Counted from the stretch's first letter, positions 50,034-58,871 are shown. The stretch is 64,000 nucleotides of DNA from Flavobacteriales bacterium (GCA_020635675.1 JACJZJ010000001.1:372001-436000), one strand, 5' to 3'. Numbers and translations are program-made. Notes: generated by a model not told the origin, from the sequence alone.

Positions 50034-50223
50034 GGCTGCACGTTCCTTTGGCGGGCCCTTCCGGGCGATCATCCCACAGCGTCGCATCCGACCAAATTAC
50101 ACCAACGGAGGATGGCCTGTCCAGTTCAGGCGGATCCTTGCGTTCCTAAATGAATGACGCCCGGGCCTTGGGGAGGTTGCTTGGGGTGCGTCGCTTTCCG
50201 TCAACAGGACAGCGTTCGGGAAG

Positions 50224-51459
50224 CTAGTTGCGGAGGTCCGCCTGTTGCGCGGTCCGGTCCGGGGTGCGTGCGCCGGGGTACACCTTCAGGGCCTCGCGCA
50301 GGACTTCCACCGCGTGCCGCAGGCGGTCCTGGTCAAGCACATAGGCCAGGCGCACCTGCGACCTTCCGGGACCGGGTTCACTGTAGAAGCCGCTGGCCGG
50401 GGCCATCATCACCGTGCGACCCTCGTGTGCGAATTCCTCCAGGAGCCACTGGCAGAAGCGGTCGGCATCGTCCACCGGCAGTTCGGCCACACAATAGAAC
50501 GCACCGCGCGGCTTGGGACAGGTGACGCCCGGGACCGTGTTCAGGCCGTCCACCAGCAGGTCGCGGCGTTGGGTGTACTCCGTGCGAACGTCCGCGAAAT
50601 AGGAGGCCGGGGTGCGCAGGGCGGCCTCGGAAGCGATCTGCCCGAAGGTCGGCGGGCTGAGTCGCGCCTGTGCGAACTTCAGGACCACCTCCAGCAACGC
50701 CTTGTTCCGGGTGACGAAGGCACCCACGCGCGCGCCGCACATGCTGTAGCGCTTGCTCACGGAGTCCATCAGCACCACGTTCTCTTCGATCCCCGCGAGC
50801 GTCATCGCCGAGACATGTTCGGCGCCATCGTAGCAGAACTCGCGGTACACCTCGTCCGCGAAGAGATAGAGGTCGTGCTTCTTCACCAGATCGCGCAGCG
50901 CCTCCAGTTCCGCGCGGGAATAGAGGTAACCTGTGGGATTGCCGGGGTTGCAGATCAGGATGCCGCGCGTGCGCGGGCCGATCGAGCGCTCGAGGTCGGC
51001 GATCGGGGGCAGAGCGAAACCGGTGTCGATCGTGGAGCGGATGGGCACCACCTTCACCCCGGCCGCCACGGCGAACCCGTTGTAGTTGGCATAGTAGGGC
51101 TCGGGCACGATCAGTTCGTCGCCGGGATCGAAGCAGGCCATCATGCCGAAGAGCAGGGCTTCGGACCCGCCGGTGGTCACCAGGATGTGTTCCGCGTCCA
51201 CCTCGATGCCGTGGTCCCGGTAGTACCGGGCGAGCCCGGCGCGGTAGCTCGCGAAGCCGGCGCTGTGGCTGTACTCGATCACCTGGCGGTCCACCTGGCG
51301 GATGGCCTCAAGGGCCACCTCGGGCGTGTGGATGTCCGGCTGACCGATGTTGAGATGGATCACCTCGATGCCGCGATCGCGGGCGGCCTCGGCGAAGGGG
51401 ACGAGCTTGCGGATGGGCGAGGGTGGCATGGCCTGGCCCTTCTTGGAGATCGACGGCAT
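50224..51459 (-). CDS. Pyridoxal-phosphate aminotransferase, class I
   Basis: 411 residues. Fold type I: IHLNIGQPDIHTPEVALEAI, TTGGSEALLFGMM, NPGNPTGYLYSRAEL, LFADEVYREFCYDG and the PLP Lys motif MDSVSKRYSMCGARVG, with GAFYCVAELPVDD near the C-terminus. It is distinct from the enzyme at 32738; the SKRYSMCGARVG variant is typical of a Bacteroidota subgroup of aspartate-like enzymes. Substrate unknown. Monocistronic; a terminator lies just upstream for the DUF1573 gene. Confidence 0.9.
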   Translation of the reverse strand: MPSISKKGQAMPPSPIRKLVPFAEAARDRGIEVIHLNIGQPDIHTPEVALEAIRQVDRQVIEYSHSAGFASYRAGLARYYRDHGIEVDAEHILVTTGGSEALLFGMMACFDPGDELIVPEPYYANYNGFAVAAGVKVVPIRSTIDTGFALPPIADLERSIGPRTRGILICNPGNPTGYLYSRAELEALRDLVKKHDLYLFADEVYREFCYDGAEHVSAMTLAGIEENVVLMDSVSKRYSMCGARVGAFVTRNKALLEVVLKFAQARLSPPTFGQIASEAALRTPASYFADVRTEYTQRRDLLVDGLNTVPGVTCPKPRGAFYCVAELPVDDADRFCQWLLEEFAHEGRTVMMAPASGFYSEPGPGRSQVRLAYVLDQDRLRHAVEVLREALKVYPGARTPDRTAQQADLRN

Positions 51460-51508
51460 GCGGAAGGTCTGTGGGGCGAAGATCGGGCGGATCGCCGGAC
51501 CCGCAACG

Positions 51509-51538
51509 AAAAGACCCCGCGCAATGGCGGGGTCCTGT
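51509..51538 (-). terminator. Intrinsic terminator of the DUF1573 gene
   Basis: An 8-bp perfect stem (51513-51520 with 51527-51534), loop 6 nt, followed on the minus strand by TTTTC. It lies 18 nt past the stop at 51557. Confidence 0.85.
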
Positions 51539-51556
51539 TCGTCGTGCGACGGAGTA

Positions 51557-52021
51557 TCAGTTCTGCTTTTCGGTGGGAGCCATCGGGCTCTGTTCCTTCA
51601 CCGGCGAGGTGGGCGTGCTGGGTCCGGCCTCCACCGTGCCCTTGATGCGCACCACTTTCTCCGGGGCGTTCACCGCATTGCTGCTGATGGTCACCGACTT
51701 GTTGATCGGCCCCACGCGCTTGGTGTCGTACTTGACGGTGATGATGGTCTTCTCACCGGGCTTCACCGGAGCGGTGTCGCACTTCGGCACGGTGCAGCCG
51801 CAGCTGCCCTTGCAGTTGGTGATGATCAGGGGCTGGTCACCGGTGTTGGTCACCATGAATTCGCAGGTGCCGTTGGCGCCCTGTTCGATGGTGCCGTAGT
51901 CGTGCACCTCCTTATCCAGCGAGATCATCGGACCGGAGCCGCCGACCTGCTTGGTGTTCTCCTGGGCCATCGCACCGAGGAACATGGCGCTGAGGCCGAG
52001 AGTGAAGAGAAGCTTTTTCAT
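51557..52021 (-). CDS. Exported DUF1573-domain protein
   Basis: 154 residues from the ATG at 52021 (MKKLLFTLGLSAMFLGAMAQ is the signal peptide). The long open frame on this strand to 54076 is antisense to valS. A single Ig-like DUF1573 domain has HDYGTIEQGANGTCEFMVTNTGDQPLIITNCKGSCGCTVP, with the typical CGC. A short Pro/Ser-rich tail follows. These proteins are abundant and exported in Bacteroidota, with unknown role. It has its own -7 box and terminator. Confidence 0.9.
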   Translation of the reverse strand: MKKLLFTLGLSAMFLGAMAQENTKQVGGSGPMISLDKEVHDYGTIEQGANGTCEFMVTNTGDQPLIITNCKGSCGCTVPKCDTAPVKPGEKTIITVKYDTKRVGPINKSVTISSNAVNAPEKVVRIKGTVEAGPSTPTSPVKEQSPMAPTEKQN

Positions 52022-52057
52022 GTCTGTCGTTACGGTTGGTTGCGTTCGTGAGCGGAT

Positions 52058-52065
52058 CAAAACTA
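52058..52065 (-). promoter_or_regulatory. -7 box TAGTTTTG of the DUF1573 gene
   Basis: A perfect TAnnTTTG, identical to the aldolase box, 36 nt before the ATG at 52021. Confidence 0.65.
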
Positions 52066-52170
52066 CAGGCTCCGGTCGCGGTCGTCGTGACATTAACAAG
52101 TCCTTAACAGCGAAGACTTTCGCCTGCGCCGCCCGACTTGCCAATGCCGTGCCAAAGCGGCGGCAAGGCC

Positions 52171-52178
52171 TAATTTCG
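52171..52178 (+). promoter_or_regulatory. -7 box TAATTTCG of valS
   Basis: Matches TAnnTTCG, 14 nt before the ATG at 52193. The GTG at 52178 overlaps the box and so is unlikely to be the start. Confidence 0.5.
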
Positions 52179-52192
52179 TGGCCGTTCGACCC

Positions 52193-54820
52193 ATGGAGAT
52201 CCCCAAACGATACGACCCGACGCAGAGCGAGGGCCGGTGGTACGCCCACTGGATGGACCGCGGCTATTTCCGAAGCACGCCCGACGATCGCGAACCCTAT
52301 ACCGTGGTGATCCCGCCGCCGAACGTCACCGGCGTGCTGCACATGGGGCACATGTTGAACAATACCATCCAGGATGTGCTGGTGCGTCGCGCGCGGATGC
52401 AGGGGAGGAACGCCTGCTGGGTGCCCGGCACGGACCATGCGAGCATCGCCACCGAAGCGAAGGTGGTGCGTCTGCTCGCTGAGGATGGTATCCGCAAAAG
52501 CGCGATCGGCCGGGAGAAGTTCATGGAACATGCCTGGGCGTGGAAGGAGAAGTACGGTGGCGTGATCCTGGAGCAATTGAAGAAGCTCGGCGCCAGCTGC
52601 GACTGGGAGCGTACGCGGTTCACCATGGAACCCGACATGAGCGACGCGGTGATCGACGTGTTCATCGACCTGCACGAGAAGGGTCTGGTGTATCGCGGTC
52701 AGCGCATGGTGAACTGGGACCCGCAGGCCCTCACCGCGGTGAGCGACGAGGAGGTCATCCACAAGGAGGTGAACTCCAAGTTGTACCATGTGCGCTACAA
52801 GATCGAGGGGGCGGCGGAAGAATGGATCACCATCGCCACCACGCGTCCCGAGACGATCCTCGGCGACACCGCCGTGGCCGTGCATCCGGAGGATGAACGC
52901 TATGCGCATCTCAGAGGGAGGCATGTCCTCGTGCCGCTGATCGATCGCCGGGTGCCGGTGATCTTCGACGACTACGTGGACCGCGAGTTCGGCACGGGTG
53001 CGCTGAAGGTGACACCCGCGCATGATAGCAACGACTGGGAGATCGGTCAGCGGCACAAGCTCGAGGTCGTGGACACGCTCAACCCCGACGGCACGATGAG
53101 CGAAGCCGCCCGGTTGTATGTCGGTGAGGACCGTTTCGTGGTGCGCAGGAAGATCGCGAAGGAGTTGGAGGAAAAGGGATACCTGGTGCGCACCGAGGAC
53201 ATCGTGAACAAGGTGGGCACCAGCGAACGCACCGGCGCGGTGATCGAGCCACGCCTCTCCCTGCAATGGTTCGTGAAGATGGCCGAACTCGCGAAGCCGG
53301 CCCTGCAGGTGGTGGTGGACGGTGAGGTGAAGCTGCACCCGCAGAAATTCGTGAACACCTACCGCCACTGGATGGAGAACGTGCGCGACTGGTGCATCAG
53401 CCGCCAGTTGTGGTGGGGCCAACGGATCCCTGCGTGGTACAACGATGCCGGCGACGCGGCCGTATGCCGCACGGAAGCGGAGGCGGTCGCCCAATTCCAG
53501 GCCGCGGGCCAGCGCACCACGGGCATCCGTCAGGACGAGGACGTGGTGGACACCTGGTTCAGCAGCTGGCTCTGGCCGATCAGCGTGTTCAACGGGTTCA
53601 AGGACCCGGACAACGCGGACATCAGGTACTACTATCCCACCAACGATCTGGTGACCGCGCCGGAGATCCTCTTCTTCTGGGTGGCGCGCATGATCATGGC
53701 CGGATTGGAATACCGCGATGCGGTGCCGTTCCGCAATGTGTACCTGACCGGCATCGTGCGTGACAAGCAGGGGCGGAAGATGAGCAAGTCGCTTGGCAAC
53801 TCGCCCGACCCGCTGGACCTGATCGCGAAGTATGGCGCGGACGGCGTGCGCGTGGGCATGTTGTTCAGCTCGCCCGCCGGCAACGACCTGCTGTTCGACG
53901 AGTCGCTCTGCGAACAGGGCCGCAACTTCAGCAACAAGATCTGGAACGCCTTCCGCCTGGTGAAGGGCTGGGAGGTGGTCGATGGTGAACAGCCGGCCTC
54001 CAACGCCGCAGCGATCGCCTGGATGCGGAGCCGGGTCGAACGCACGACCGTGGAGCTCGATGGGCTCTACGATCAATTCCGGATCAGCGAGGTGCTGATG
54101 ACCACCTACAAACTGATCTGGGATGACCTGTGCAGCTGGTACCTTGAAGCCATCAAACCCGCCTATGTGGACGGCGCCTCACGACCGATCGACCGGACGA
54201 CCCACGATGCGACGATCGCGCTCTTCGAGGAGGTGCTCAAGTTGCTGCATCCGTTCATGCCCTTCCAGAGCGAGGAGATCTGGCATCACCTGCGCGAACG
54301 GAAGGAGGGGGAGGACCTGATCGTGTCCGAATGGCCGAAGGGTGGTGCGGGTGACCCGGACCTCGATCACGAAATGCAGCACGCGTTCGACCTTGTGACG
54401 GCGATGCGCAACCTGCGGAACGAACGTGGCATCAGCCCGAAAGAGGCGGTCGCGTTGCAGGTCATCGGCCAGCCCCCCCTGCGTGCGGCCGTGAGCGACC
54501 TGGCCTGCAAGCTGGCCAATCTGGATGCCATCGGGACCATCGAACGCGCTGGAGAAGGCACCATCACCTTCCTGGTGGGCACCACGACCTACGCGGTGGA
54601 CCTGGGTGGTCGGCTGGACGCCGAGGTGGAAGCGAAGAAGGCCCGAGAGGAGCTTGACTATCTGCGCGGCTTCCTGATCAGCGTGGAGAGGAAGCTCAGC
54701 AACGAACGGTTCATGAGCGGAGCTCCGCCCCAGGTGGTCGAGAACGAGCGGAAGAAGAAGGCCGACACGGAGGCGAAGATCAAGGCATTGGAGGCGCGGA
54801 TCGGACAGTTGGCGGGGTAG
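52193..54820 (+). CDS. valS: Valyl-tRNA synthetase
   Basis: 875 residues from the ATG at 52193. Class I synthetase with PPPNVTGVLHMGH (HIGH box, 50-53) and KMSKS (529-533). The editing CP1 domain has TTRPETILGDTAVAVHP and GTGALKVTPAHDSND. The tRNA anticodon-binding domain follows, and the C-terminal coiled coil (about 805-870, EAKKAREELDYLRGFLISVERKLSNERF) is typical of ValRS. The gene stands alone, with a heptanucleotide-repeat tract immediately downstream. Confidence 0.97.
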   Translation: MEIPKRYDPTQSEGRWYAHWMDRGYFRSTPDDREPYTVVIPPPNVTGVLHMGHMLNNTIQDVLVRRARMQGRNACWVPGTDHASIATEAKVVRLLAEDGIRKSAIGREKFMEHAWAWKEKYGGVILEQLKKLGASCDWERTRFTMEPDMSDAVIDVFIDLHEKGLVYRGQRMVNWDPQALTAVSDEEVIHKEVNSKLYHVRYKIEGAAEEWITIATTRPETILGDTAVAVHPEDERYAHLRGRHVLVPLIDRRVPVIFDDYVDREFGTGALKVTPAHDSNDWEIGQRHKLEVVDTLNPDGTMSEAARLYVGEDRFVVRRKIAKELEEKGYLVRTEDIVNKVGTSERTGAVIEPRLSLQWFVKMAELAKPALQVVVDGEVKLHPQKFVNTYRHWMENVRDWCISRQLWWGQRIPAWYNDAGDAAVCRTEAEAVAQFQAAGQRTTGIRQDEDVVDTWFSSWLWPISVFNGFKDPDNADIRYYYPTNDLVTAPEILFFWVARMIMAGLEYRDAVPFRNVYLTGIVRDKQGRKMSKSLGNSPDPLDLIAKYGADGVRVGMLFSSPAGNDLLFDESLCEQGRNFSNKIWNAFRLVKGWEVVDGEQPASNAAAIAWMRSRVERTTVELDGLYDQFRISEVLMTTYKLIWDDLCSWYLEAIKPAYVDGASRPIDRTTHDATIALFEEVLKLLHPFMPFQSEEIWHHLRERKEGEDLIVSEWPKGGAGDPDLDHEMQHAFDLVTAMRNLRNERGISPKEAVALQVIGQPPLRAAVSDLACKLANLDAIGTIERAGEGTITFLVGTTTYAVDLGGRLDAEVEAKKAREELDYLRGFLISVERKLSNERFMSGAPPQVVENERKKKADTEAKIKALEARIGQLAG

Positions 54821-54848
54821 GAGCGGTGCGTGTAGTGTGCAGAGGGTG

Positions 54849-54904
54849 GAGTGTGGAGTGTGGAGCGTAGAGTGTGGAGTGTAGAGCGTAGAGTGTAGAG
54901 CGTA
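54849..54904 (+). repeat. Eight-copy heptanucleotide repeat GAG(T/C)GT(G/A)
   Basis: Eight consecutive units with consensus GAGYGTR: three variants (GAGTGTG, GAGTGTA, GAGCGTA) alternate. It starts 29 nt after the valS stop. Because 7 is not a multiple of 3, the tract is non-coding in every frame in any ordinary sense. Confidence 0.9.
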
Positions 54905-54943
54905 GTGTGGTGACCGCTTGCTGCTGACCACTTTCCACTACGA

Positions 54944-54964
54944 ACTTCAGCTTTCAGACTTCCG
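54944..54964 (+). repeat. Three-copy heptanucleotide repeat related to ACTTCAG
   Basis: ACTTCAG, CTTTCAG and ACTTCCG in direct succession, just before the phosphatase promoter. It is the second tract with period 7 in the same 145-nt gap. Confidence 0.7.
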
Positions 54965-54972
54965 ACCCGCTC

Positions 54973-54980
54973 TACTTTTA
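54973..54980 (+). promoter_or_regulatory. -7-like box TACTTTTA of the Ppx/GppA gene
   Basis: One mismatch to TAnnTTTG. It ends 4 nt before an ATC codon at 54985 that is in frame with the conserved N-terminus. Confidence 0.45.
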
Positions 54981-54984
54981 CGGC

Positions 54985-55911
54985 ATCAACGACGACCTCA
55001 AATACGCCGCGATCGACATCGGATCGAACGCCGTGCGCCTGTTGATCGGCGACGTGATCGAGCGCACGGACCATCCGGTGGTGAAGAAGACGCAGTTGGT
55101 ACGCGTGCCGATCCGTCTGGGCGACGACGTGTTCGACGGTGGTCGGATCAGCAATGCCCGACGCGATCACCTGATCAAGAGCCTGAAGGCCTTTCGTTTG
55201 CTGATCGAGGTCCACGGTGTTCCCTACTACCGCTGCTGTGCGACCAGCGCCATGCGCGAGGCGACGAATCGCAGGGAGGTGCTCGCCTGGGTGGAGATGG
55301 AGACGGGTGTCCACATCGAGGTGATCGATGGGCGCACCGAGGCCGATCTGATCTACAGCACCTTCTGGACGCAGGACCTGTTGAAGGACCGCAGCTATCT
55401 GTACATCGATGTCGGCGGCGGGAGCACCGAGCTGACCTGGCTGCAGCATGGAAAGCGCGTGAAGAGCGCGTCGTTCGCCATCGGTACGGTGCGGATGTTG
55501 AAGGACAAGGTGGACGAGCAGGTGTGGCGGGAGGTGCACGATTTCCTGATGGAGTTGCGCAGTCCGGAGGGACGGCTGATGGGCATCGGCACCGGCGGCA
55601 ACATCAACCGGATCTTCAAGGAGAACGGCAACAAGTACGGGGAACCGCTGCTCATCGACCACATCGCGAAGCAGCGCGAACGCATCGCCGGGTACTCCGT
55701 ACCGGACCGCATCCGTCTCCTGCGCCTCCGGCCCGACCGGGCGGACGTGATCGTGCCGGCGGCGGACATCTTCCTGCGCGTGATGGATCTCGCCGGCATC
55801 GCGGAGATCTTCGTACCCAAGGTGGGCCTCGCCGACGGCATCGTGTACGACCTGTACATGAAGCGCCGCGGTCATGCGCGGTACGTCCCGCAGGAGGAGG
55901 TCCCGGTCTGA
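54985..55911 (+). CDS. Exopolyphosphatase/guanosine pentaphosphatase family protein, non-canonical start
   Basis: 308 residues if started at ATC 54985; 292 residues from GTG 55033. The conserved phosphate-binding N-terminus YAAIDIGSNAVRL lies in frame upstream of that GTG, so the GTG would delete it. No ATG, GTG or TTG exists between the in-frame TGA at 54925 and 55033. Other motifs are CCATSAMREATNR, VIDGRTEADLIYS and DVGGGSTELTWL, and IGTGGNINRIFK. The family hydrolyses polyphosphate or pppGpp. Catalytic residues are present. It may use a rare AUC start on a leaderless mRNA, or an error may affect the start region. Convergent to the efflux operon, with 7 nt between the stops. Confidence 0.85.
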   Translation: MNDDLKYAAIDIGSNAVRLLIGDVIERTDHPVVKKTQLVRVPIRLGDDVFDGGRISNARRDHLIKSLKAFRLLIEVHGVPYYRCCATSAMREATNRREVLAWVEMETGVHIEVIDGRTEADLIYSTFWTQDLLKDRSYLYIDVGGGSTELTWLQHGKRVKSASFAIGTVRMLKDKVDEQVWREVHDFLMELRSPEGRLMGIGTGGNINRIFKENGNKYGEPLLIDHIAKQRERIAGYSVPDRIRLLRLRPDRADVIVPAADIFLRVMDLAGIAEIFVPKVGLADGIVYDLYMKRRGHARYVPQEEVPV

Positions 55912-55918
55912 GCCACGC

Positions 55919-57034
55919 TCAGGCCCGTTTCCGGTAGTTCATCACGGCGAGCCCATTGATCGCCGCCGCGTACAGCACCACGATGCCGAAGTGCCGTGCG
56001 ATGTCCATGGCGCTGCTGCCCTTGAGCAGCACCAGCCGGATCACCTGCACGAAGTAGCTCACCGGATCGAACCAGGTGATCACCTGCGCCCAGTGCGGCA
56101 TGTTCTCGATCGGCGTGAACAGCCCGCTCAGCAGCACGAAGATCACCAGGAAGAACCACGAGAGGAACATGCTCTGCTGCTGGGTGTCGCTCACCGTGCT
56201 GATGAAGAGGCCCATGCCCAGCGTCACCCAGAGATACACACCCGCGAACGCGAACAGCAGCAACACGCTCCCTTCGATCGGAATATGGAAGAACAGCTTG
56301 CCAAGGGCAAGGCCGATCGCCAGCAGGAACAGGCTGATGAACCAGAACGGCAGCAACTTGCCCAGGATGAACTGCCACTTGCGGATGGGCGTCACGTTGA
56401 TCTGCTCGATCGTGCCGATCTCCTTCTCGCGCACGATGTTCATGCTGCTGAGGAACATGCCCACGAGGGTGACCAGCACCGCGAGCAGGCCGGGCACCAT
56501 CAGGTTCTTGTAGTCCATGCCCAGGTTGTACCAGAATCGGGGGATCGCGTCCACGGGCGGCTTCGGGGCGTCGCGCAGGCCGTGCAGACGTTGCATCAGG
56601 TCCACCTGTTCGTTCCCGATGATCGAGCGGGAATAGAGCAGTACGAGGCTCGCGAACTGGCCGTCCACGCCGTTCAGGTCCAGCATCAGGGAACCGTGCA
56701 TGCTCCGGCGGAGGTCCTGCTCGAACCCGACCGGGATGCGGAGGAAGGCGTCGGTGGCACCCGCATCCAGCGCCGCCATGCCCTTCTCGAAGCAGCAGTG
56801 GGTCACCGTCACCTGGAAGCGTTCCGATGCGCCGAAGCGGTCGATCAGCGCCCGGCTCGTCGGACTGCCGTCCATGTCGTTCACCATCAGGCGCACGTTG
56901 CGCACTTCGAAATCGGCCGCGTGCACCAGCACCAGGAGCTGCACGATGGGCGCCACGAAGATGATCGGCAGCATCCCCTTGTTGCGGAAGATCTGCAGGA
57001 ACTCCTTGCGCAGCATATGGAGCACGGTCCTCAT
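55919..57034 (-). CDS. ABC-2 type transporter permease 2
   Basis: 371 residues from the ATG at 57034 (ATGA overlap). N-terminal MRTVLHMLRKEFLQIFRNKGMLPIIFVAPI gives the first membrane helix, then a ~150-residue extracytoplasmic loop, then five helices (FLSSMNIVREKEIGTIEQINVTP sits on the cytoplasmic side). The REKEIGT motif is typical of the YhhJ/YbhS-type permeases that export drugs or membrane-active compounds. Pairs with the permease at 57031 to form a heterodimer. Last gene of the efflux operon. Confidence 0.9.
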   Translation of the reverse strand: MRTVLHMLRKEFLQIFRNKGMLPIIFVAPIVQLLVLVHAADFEVRNVRLMVNDMDGSPTSRALIDRFGASERFQVTVTHCCFEKGMAALDAGATDAFLRIPVGFEQDLRRSMHGSLMLDLNGVDGQFASLVLLYSRSIIGNEQVDLMQRLHGLRDAPKPPVDAIPRFWYNLGMDYKNLMVPGLLAVLVTLVGMFLSSMNIVREKEIGTIEQINVTPIRKWQFILGKLLPFWFISLFLLAIGLALGKLFFHIPIEGSVLLLFAFAGVYLWVTLGMGLFISTVSDTQQQSMFLSWFFLVIFVLLSGLFTPIENMPHWAQVITWFDPVSYFVQVIRLVLLKGSSAMDIARHFGIVVLYAAAINGLAVMNYRKRA

Positions 57035-58134
57035 TGCAGGCGCACCTTGAACTTGCGGATGCTCACCACCAGCAGGAGCACGCACATGCCTGTGAGGACC
57101 AGCGTCTGCGGCCACAGCACATCGATGCCGACGCCCTTGAGCATGACGCCGCGCAGGATGATGATGAAATGCTTGGCCGGCATGATGTTGCTGAGGATGC
57201 GCAGCGGCCAGGGCATGCTGCTGGTGGGGAAGATGAACCCGCTGAGCAGGATCGTCGGCATCATCAGCACGAAGAGCGAGAGCATCAGTGCGGTCTGCTG
57301 CGTCCTTGCGGCGCTGCTGAACAACAGGCCGAGGCTGAGCGCGGTGAGGATGAAGAGCAGCGCCTCCGCGGCGAGCAGGGGATAGCTCCCGTTCATCGGC
57401 ACATGGAAGAGGAAGCGCCCGACCGCGAACACGAACGCGGCGTTCACCAGGGAGAGCAGCAGGTAGGGCACCGCCTTGCCGAGCACGATCATCCCGGGCC
57501 GCAGCGGCGAGACGAGCATCACCTCCATGCTGCCGTATTCCTTCTCGCGGGCGATGCTGATCGAGGTGAGCATGGCGGACACGAGCATCAGCACGATGGT
57601 GATCACGCCCGGCACGAAAAGGAACACGCTCTTCATCTCGGGGTTGTAATGCATCCGGTGCTCCACCGTGATCGCCTCGGGAATGCCGGCGGTGGAATGG
57701 GCCGCCGTCCACCTGGTGATCATCTGCCCGGCGTAGCCCGCCACGATGTTGGCCACGTTGGGATCGGACGCATCGGCGATCAGGGCCACCTGCGCGCGGC
57801 CTTCCGCGAAGCGCCTGGCGAAGTCGGGCCCGACCTCCACGACCATCTTGGCCTCCCCGGCCTTGAAGATCTCCTCGATGTCCCGTGGCGCACGCAGATG
57901 GCCGGCGTCCACGAAGTAGTGGCTCGCGAAGAGGGCATCGATCAGGGAGGTGCTGCGGACGTCGTGGCTCAGGTCGAGCACGGCGACCTTCGCCTCCTTC
58001 ACCTCCGTGTTGATCGCATAGCCGAAGAGGATGATCTGCATCACCGGCATGCCGAACAGCACCAGCAGCGTGCGCTGGTCCCGGAGGATGTGCAGGAACT
58101 CCTTGCGAAGAAAGGCGCGGAAGGTCCTCATCAT
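57031..58134 (-). CDS. ABC-2 type transporter permease 1
   Basis: 367 residues from the ATG at 58134, overlapping the ATPase stop as ATGA. Same layout as its partner: helix 1 (TLLVLFGMPVMQIILFGYAI), periplasmic loop, then five helices, with the REKEYGSMEVMLVSPL segment between helices 2 and 3. The long extracytoplasmic loop is a feature of the YbhS/YbhR and YhhJ family. The permeases are distinct in sequence from each other. Confidence 0.9.
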   Translation of the reverse strand: MMRTFRAFLRKEFLHILRDQRTLLVLFGMPVMQIILFGYAINTEVKEAKVAVLDLSHDVRSTSLIDALFASHYFVDAGHLRAPRDIEEIFKAGEAKMVVEVGPDFARRFAEGRAQVALIADASDPNVANIVAGYAGQMITRWTAAHSTAGIPEAITVEHRMHYNPEMKSVFLFVPGVITIVLMLVSAMLTSISIAREKEYGSMEVMLVSPLRPGMIVLGKAVPYLLLSLVNAAFVFAVGRFLFHVPMNGSYPLLAAEALLFILTALSLGLLFSSAARTQQTALMLSLFVLMMPTILLSGFIFPTSSMPWPLRILSNIMPAKHFIIILRGVMLKGVGIDVLWPQTLVLTGMCVLLLVVSIRKFKVRLQ

Positions 58135-58871
58135 TCGGTGCGTTGACCGGCCCGCGCCAGTTGATAGAACACCTCGTCCATCGATGCGGCGCTGAACTGG
58201 CGCTTCAGTTCCTCCGGTGTGGCGCAGGCTGCCATCACGCCGTCCACCATGATGCTCACCCGGTGGCAATACTCGGCCTCGTCCATGTAGTGGGTGGTCA
58301 CGAACACAGTGATGCCGCGGTCGGCGGCCGCATAGATCATCTCCCAGAATTGCCGGCGGGTGATCGGGTCGACCCCACCGGTGGGTTCGTCCAGGAACAC
58401 GATGCGCGGATCATGGATCAACGCGACGCTGAAAGCGAGCTTCTGCTTCCAGCCCAGCGGCAGTTCGGAAAGGCGGGTGTCCTTGTGCTGCTCCAATCCC
58501 AGGTGCGCGATCATCTCATCGCCGCGCTGTTCCAGTTCCTTCCTCCTCAGACCGTACACGCCGCCATAGAAGCGGATGTTCTCCAGCACGGTCAGGTCGT
58601 TGTACAAGGAGAAGCGCTGGCTCATGTAGCCGATGTGCCGGCGGATGGATGCGCTCTTTCGGTAGACATCGAACCCCGCCACGCTCGCTTCCCCTTCGGT
58701 GGGCTTCAGCAGCCCGATGAACATCTTGATCGCCGTGGTCTTGCCGGCGCCGTTCGCTCCAAGGAAACCGAAGATCTCGCCGGGTCGAACGTCCAGGTCG
58801 ATATGGTCCACAGCGGTGAAGTCGCCGAAACGCTTGGTCAGTCCCCGGGCATGGATCGCCGCGTCGCTCAT
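58131..58871 (-). CDS. ABC transporter ATP-binding protein 2, non-canonical signature
   Basis: 246 residues. Walker A GANGAGKTT (about 37-45), Q-loop YMSQRFSLY, Walker B RIVFLDEP and switch His (VTTHYMDEAE). The signature reads LPLGWKQKL in place of LSGGQKQ, that is, a missing LSGG motif, suggesting that one of the two composite ATP sites is degenerate. Partner of the ATPase at 58868. GTP/ATP pairs of this type drive export through the two permeases. Confidence 0.92.
   Translation of the reverse strand: MSDAAIHARGLTKRFGDFTAVDHIDLDVRPGEIFGFLGANGAGKTTAIKMFIGLLKPTEGEASVAGFDVYRKSASIRRHIGYMSQRFSLYNDLTVLENIRFYGGVYGLRRKELEQRGDEMIAHLGLEQHKDTRLSELPLGWKQKLAFSVALIHDPRIVFLDEPTGGVDPITRRQFWEMIYAAADRGITVFVTTHYMDEAEYCHRVSIMVDGVMAACATPEELKRQFSAASMDEVFYQLARAGQRTE

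Noticed and set aside
52022..54076. Upstream extension of the DUF1573 frame to 839 codons
   Set aside because: The extension is antisense to valS, whereas MKKLLFTLGL at 52021 begins a perfect signal peptide after its own promoter.
54179..54931. Minus-strand frame with repeated HSTLYTPHSTL-like text
   Set aside because: It is the translation of the heptanucleotide repeat joined to the valS antisense strand; there is no start signal or domain.
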